DNA from: an uncultured Bacteroidales bacterium
Lineage (GTDB): Bacteria > Bacteroidota > Bacteroidia > Bacteroidales > Muribaculaceae
Assembly (NCBI GenBank): GCA_947175585.1
Contig: CAMWNL010000021.1
Coordinates: 1 to 10,306 of the forward strand
Direction of reading: 5' to 3'
Length of the DNA stretch: 10,306 nucleotides
The notes beneath the pieces are model-generated. The model saw nothing but the letters and a program-made list of their open reading frames with translations. It searched no databases and was not told the origin of the DNA. A program made the position numbers and the translations under genes. The stretch's first letter is position 1. Each line of letters opens with the position of its first letter. This document shows positions 7,735 through 10,306 of the stretch, piece by piece.

Positions 7735-7742
7735 CAAAATTA
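7735..7742 (-). promoter_or_regulatory. Candidate -7 box for the leftward epimerase-to-recX operon
   Basis: Read on the - strand this is TAATTTTG, matching the Bacteroidetes -7 consensus TAnnTTTG, 26 bases upstream of the epimerase ATG. No TTG-type -33 element was found at the expected spacing of about 19-21 bases, so this is a weak candidate in very AT-rich DNA. If it is real, the leader is only about 15-20 nucleotides. Confidence 0.4.
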
Positions 7743-7834
7743 ATAAAAACACAGTAAAAAACTCTCTAAACATCCAAACACATTATAATAATCCGTGAAT
7801 TAAAACGTGTTATGGTTCAAACAACATGTAAAAA

Positions 7835-7866
7835 TTTGGTTGCCATTATGTAAATTATTACCTTTG
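7835..7866 (+). promoter_or_regulatory. Bacteroidetes-type promoter for the DUF4465 lipoprotein gene
   Basis: A TTTG at 7835-7838 (-33 element) and TACCTTTG at 7859-7866 (-7 element, consensus TAnnTTTG) are separated by 20 bases, matching the known sigma-ABfr promoter layout. Transcription would begin near 7872-7876, giving an A/T-rich leader of about 50 nucleotides before the ATG at 7925. That leader is too short for a cobalamin or similar large riboswitch. Confidence 0.72.
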
Positions 7867-7924
7867 CACATAAATACAAAATATACTTAGCACAATCTGA
7901 AATCATATTTTAAATTATACTTAA

Positions 7925-8707
7925 ATGAATAAAATCAAATCCTTTGCTCTCGCAGCAATCTCTGCTGTTGCTGTTATGGGTTTTTCATCATGCAATACTT
8001 CCGATTCTCCTTCAGAGCCGGTTTTTGTTGTTGATTTAAATAGCGCGGATATTCCTTTTAATGTAAATAATTATTGGTCTGATTGCTACACCGCAGCCGA
8101 CCTGACCGTTACGCCGTTTGTCTTCAGCCATCGCTCATGGGCAGATGAATGGGACGGGGTGTCTTATCCTGCATGGAATGGCTTCTGCCCCTCTCGTGTC
8201 AATGACAACAGGGAATTTGCATCAGATTGGACCGAGCACCAGTGGGCTTGCATCCCTCAGAATCCGAATAACGGATTATACCTCGTAGGTAACAGTGAGT
8301 CAGTAGTAAGCGAAAATCCGGTAGACAATAATAAGTGTTCTATAAGGATGTCTTCTAATGGATTGTTCAATCCTAAGTTTGCTTACGTTACTAATTCAAG
8401 CTATACCTACTACTGTGCAAAAAACGGTTCTGCTTTCAATGAGGCTTTCACTTATGAAGACAATTTCGTGCTTCATGTTGTGGGCGTGCGTATGGGCACT
8501 ATGACCGGTCATCTGCAATATCCTTTGATCTATAATGGTCAATATCTTGATCAGTGGGGATTTATTACTCTTGAACAGCTCGGAACAGTTGACGAGATTC
8601 TTTTCTACGTAGACTCTACCAAGAAAAATTCTTATGGACTCACAGTTCCGGCATATTTCTGTCTGACTGACTTTGTCTATAACTTACCTCAGGCAGCTAA
8701 TTCATGA
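7925..8707 (+). CDS. DUF4465-family lipoprotein, probably surface-exposed
   Basis: The protein has 260 residues and a type II (lipoprotein) signal peptide: basic MNKIK, a hydrophobic stretch to about residue 19, then lipobox GFSSC with the lipidated cysteine at C23. After C23 comes a short polar Ser/Asp/Pro-rich linker. The mature part looks like an all-beta, aromatic-rich domain. Its C-terminal section, W211 through LEQLGTVDEILFYVDS (216-231) to the VPAYFCLTDF block (241-250), fits the end of the DUF4465 family, where a Trp-containing strand, an xLxxLGxVxxxxF segment and a PxYFxxDxF segment recur. The domain call is from recognition of this pattern, not a search. Function is not established; from memory, some Bacteroides surface lipoproteins of this general type bind cobalamin, but no riboswitch or TonB-dependent transporter lies beside this gene. 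Three stop codons in a row (TGA TAA TAG, 8705-8713) end the frame. It has its own promoter and terminator, so it is probably monocistronic. Confidence 0.8.
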   Translation: MNKIKSFALAAISAVAVMGFSSCNTSDSPSEPVFVVDLNSADIPFNVNNYWSDCYTAADLTVTPFVFSHRSWADEWDGVSYPAWNGFCPSRVNDNREFASDWTEHQWACIPQNPNNGLYLVGNSESVVSENPVDNNKCSIRMSSNGLFNPKFAYVTNSSYTYYCAKNGSAFNEAFTYEDNFVLHVVGVRMGTMTGHLQYPLIYNGQYLDQWGFITLEQLGTVDEILFYVDSTKKNSYGLTVPAYFCLTDFVYNLPQAANS

Positions 8708-8739
8708 TAATAGTTTCAGGCTGTTAAAATGATATTTAT

Positions 8740-8777
8740 GCACAAAGATCGCGACCTGGCGGTCTTTGTGCTTTTTT
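8740..8777 (+). terminator. Intrinsic terminator after the DUF4465 lipoprotein gene
   Basis: A 13-base-pair stem is formed by GCACAAAGATCGC (8740-8752) and GCGGTCTTTGTGC (8759-8771), with one G-U wobble and a 6-base loop. It is followed by six T residues (8772-8777). It starts 33 bases after the stop codon and is oriented to end rightward transcription before the DusB gene. Confidence 0.92.
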
Positions 8778-8839
8778 CTGATTTGTAGTTATTATAGGTC
8801 TTTTTTGCCATTGTGGTGTAAGTCTTGAAAAAAAGTACC

Positions 8840-8847
8840 TAACTTTG
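8840..8847 (+). promoter_or_regulatory. Candidate -7 promoter box for dusB
   Basis: TAACTTTG fits the Bacteroidetes consensus TAnnTTTG and lies 20 bases upstream of the dusB ATG, just after a strong terminator, where a new promoter is expected. The nearest upstream TTG (8811-8813) is 26 bases away, longer than usual, so the -33 element is unclear. Confidence 0.6.
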
Positions 8848-8867
8848 TAGCCAAAATTAAGAAAACA

Positions 8868-9857
8868 ATGAAAATCGGACATATCGATTTAGGTTCACGA
8901 CCGGTAATGCTCGCTCCGATGGAGGACGTTACTGACGAATCATTCCGCCTGATTTGCAAAGAATTTGGCGCTGATATGACCTATACTGAATTTGTCTCGG
9001 CTGACGCTCTTATCCGTAATATTGCTGCTACGACGAGAAAGTTGTCGATTAACCCGGCCGAGCGCCCTACGGCAATTCAGATATACGGCAGAGAGGTCGG
9101 TCCGATGGTCGAGGCGGCCCGTATTGTCGAGGATGCTAAACCTGATATACTTGATATCAATTTCGGCTGTCCTGTAAAGAAAGTGGCCGGTAAAGGTGCC
9201 GGTGCAGGAATGCTCCGAGATATTCCTAAAATGCTTGAAATAACCAGAGCGGTCGTAGATGCGGTTAAAATTCCTGTGACTGTTAAGACTCGATTAGGCT
9301 GGGATCATAATTCCAAGATAATTGTAGAGTTGGCTGAGCAGCTGCAGGATTGCGGTATTCGGGCGCTTACTGTTCACGGTCGCACGCGTTCACAGATGTA
9401 CACCGGCGAAGCTGATTGGGAGATGATAGCCAGAGTGAAAGAAAATCCGCGGCTGATTATCCCTGTTATCGGTAATGGTGACATTACGACCCCCGAAAAA
9501 TTACGTGATGCGTTTGATCGCTATGGTGTTGACGGTGTAATGGTCGGCCGTGCATCGATTGGCGCGCCTTGGATATTTAGTGAACTTAAAGCCGGGATTA
9601 GCGATAGTGTCACTATTCCTACTTTAAATCAAAAGTTTGACTGTTTGAGACGACAGATAAAGGAGAGTATTGATAGAATTGATGAGTATCGTGGCATTTT
9701 ACATATTCGCCGTCATCTTGCCGCTTCTCCTTTATTTAAAAGTATACCGAATTTCAGACAGACACGTATTGATATGTTGCGTGCCACTACGTTTGACGAA
9801 CTGCTCGCAATAATAGCTCACGTCGAAAATGATATTTTGCCCGAACTTAACCGATGA
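8868..9857 (+). CDS. dusB: tRNA-dihydrouridine synthase, DusB family
   Basis: FMN-dependent, NADPH-using enzyme that reduces specific uridines in tRNA to dihydrouridine. The protein has 329 residues forming a TIM-barrel plus a C-terminal helical domain, the usual size. Motifs are LAPMEDVTDESFR (15-27), NFGCPVKKVAGKGAGAGML (98-116) with the catalytic proton-donor cysteine C101, VKTRLGW (139-145), VHGRTRSQMYTGEADW (169-184), GNGDI (202-206) and the FMN-phosphate-binding GVMVGRASIGAPWIF (223-237). The pattern is closest to DusB rather than DusA or DusC, although Bacteroidetes often carry more than one copy and the exact tRNA position is not certain. The ATG at 8868 is kept because it follows the promoter box closely. 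The TGA stop overlaps the next gene start in ATGA (9854-9857). Confidence 0.96.
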   Translation: MKIGHIDLGSRPVMLAPMEDVTDESFRLICKEFGADMTYTEFVSADALIRNIAATTRKLSINPAERPTAIQIYGREVGPMVEAARIVEDAKPDILDINFGCPVKKVAGKGAGAGMLRDIPKMLEITRAVVDAVKIPVTVKTRLGWDHNSKIIVELAEQLQDCGIRALTVHGRTRSQMYTGEADWEMIARVKENPRLIIPVIGNGDITTPEKLRDAFDRYGVDGVMVGRASIGAPWIFSELKAGISDSVTIPTLNQKFDCLRRQIKESIDRIDEYRGILHIRRHLAASPLFKSIPNFRQTRIDMLRATTFDELLAIIAHVENDILPELNR

Positions 9858-10306
9858 GATTGGTGAAAAATATATTAGCCGTTGTTTTGTTGGCATCCGT
9901 ATGTTCATTTGCGGCTCAGGCAGCTATGACTGTCGACGAACTGCATGTCGGTGGTTCTGTTGATGTCAGGCTTATATGTAATCCGGATTCTGCCGGACAC
10001 GTTGTTTATAACAGTCAGACCGCAATTGATGTGAAAAGAGCCGGTAATGCTCTCTATATTGTGGCTCAGGCTGCAACGTCACCTGTTGCGAGAGTGGCTG
10101 TCACGGTTTATACGGGCGGACATGGCAAGATTATTGAAGCTTCCGGCAGAGCGAGACTCACGGCTGATAGTCTCAGGGCTGCGGATATGTTGTCGCTTGT
10201 CGCCTCCGGAGCCTCGGTAATGACCTTGACAGACATTGCTGCAGCTAATGTAAATGTTTCGTTATCAGGTTCTGGTTCGATAGTCATAACAGGAGCGTTG
10301 ACGGCC
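9854..10306 (+). CDS. Exported DUF2807 / putative auto-transporter adhesin head GIN domain protein, N-terminal part
   Basis: The reading frame opens with ATG at 9854, overlapping the dusB stop, and stays open for 151 codons to the window edge, so the C terminus is missing. Residues 1-23 form a Sec signal peptide: MRLVKN, the hydrophobic core ILAVVLLASVCSFA, then AQA with probable cleavage after A23. There is no lipobox cysteine, so the protein is probably periplasmic or outer-membrane associated. The mature part is Ala/Ser/Val/Thr-rich with beta-repeat character: VDELHVGGSVDVRL (27-40) resembles the start of the GIN domain, and ASGASVMTLTDI (117-128) and VSLSGSGSIVITG (135-147) are typical rungs of its right-handed beta-helix-like repeats. 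The biological function of this family is unknown. The domain call rests on pattern recognition of an incomplete protein. Confidence 0.75.
   Translation, partial: MRLVKNILAVVLLASVCSFAAQAAMTVDELHVGGSVDVRLICNPDSAGHVVYNSQTAIDVKRAGNALYIVAQAATSPVARVAVTVYTGGHGKIIEASGRARLTADSLRAADMLSLVASGASVMTLTDIAAANVNVSLSGSGSIVITGALTA

Noticed and set aside
7867..7924. Possible riboswitch in the leader of the DUF4465 lipoprotein gene
   Set aside because: The leader is only about 50 AT-rich nucleotides with no conserved helices; a cobalamin riboswitch would need far more sequence.

Overview
The window looks like chromosomal DNA of a gut-type Bacteroidales bacterium, possibly of the Muribaculaceae. Three things suggest this. 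The promoter boxes have the Bacteroidetes form TAnnTTTG and there are no obvious Shine-Dalgarno sequences. The lipoprotein has a Bacteroidetes-style lipobox. Several proteins are lineage-typical in form: a short TruB, an Obg with an acidic tail, and DUF4465 and DUF2807 (GIN) proteins. The genus assignment is inference from gene content only.

Layout, left to right. (1) Positions 1-2176, + strand: the end of uppP (lipid carrier recycling), then truB and queA (tRNA modification), closely spaced. A strong intrinsic terminator for this unit lies not in an intergenic gap but inside the convergent gene recX (2291-2323). (2) Positions 7709-2173, - strand: six tightly packed genes read leftward. These are a hydrolysing UDP/GDP-sugar 2-epimerase (neuC/legG type), a CMP-nonulosonate cytidylyltransferase (neuA/legF type), a CBS-domain sugar-phosphate nucleotidylyltransferase (ptmE type), obgE, prmC and recX. 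Gaps are 25 bases or less, and two junctions are 4-base ATGA overlaps. Half of a nonulosonic-acid (sialic/legionaminic) activation pathway therefore shares a probable transcript with ribosome assembly, translation termination and recombination genes. (3) Positions 7710-7924: an AT-rich divergent intergenic region with a convincing promoter reading right and a weaker candidate reading left. (4) Positions 7925-8777: a single DUF4465 surface lipoprotein gene closed by an intrinsic terminator. (5) Positions 8840-10306: a promoter box, a DusB-type tRNA dihydrouridine synthase, and, overlapping its stop by 4 bases, an exported DUF2807/GIN-domain protein that runs off the window.

How the genes fit together: four proteins act on tRNA or translation (TruB, QueA, PrmC, DusB) and one on ribosome assembly (Obg). 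The nonulosonate trio would supply a CMP-activated acidic nine-carbon sugar for surface glycans, and the epimerase-cytidylyltransferase-CBS nucleotidyltransferase combination resembles the Campylobacter ptm/leg genes. The condensing synthase (NeuB/LegI) and the upstream dehydratase, aminotransferase and acetyltransferase are not in the window. No CRISPR array, tRNA, rRNA, insertion sequence or phage gene was seen. The most unusual points are the terminator encoded inside recX, the mixed surface-sugar/housekeeping operon, and an altered conserved acidic position in the epimerase.
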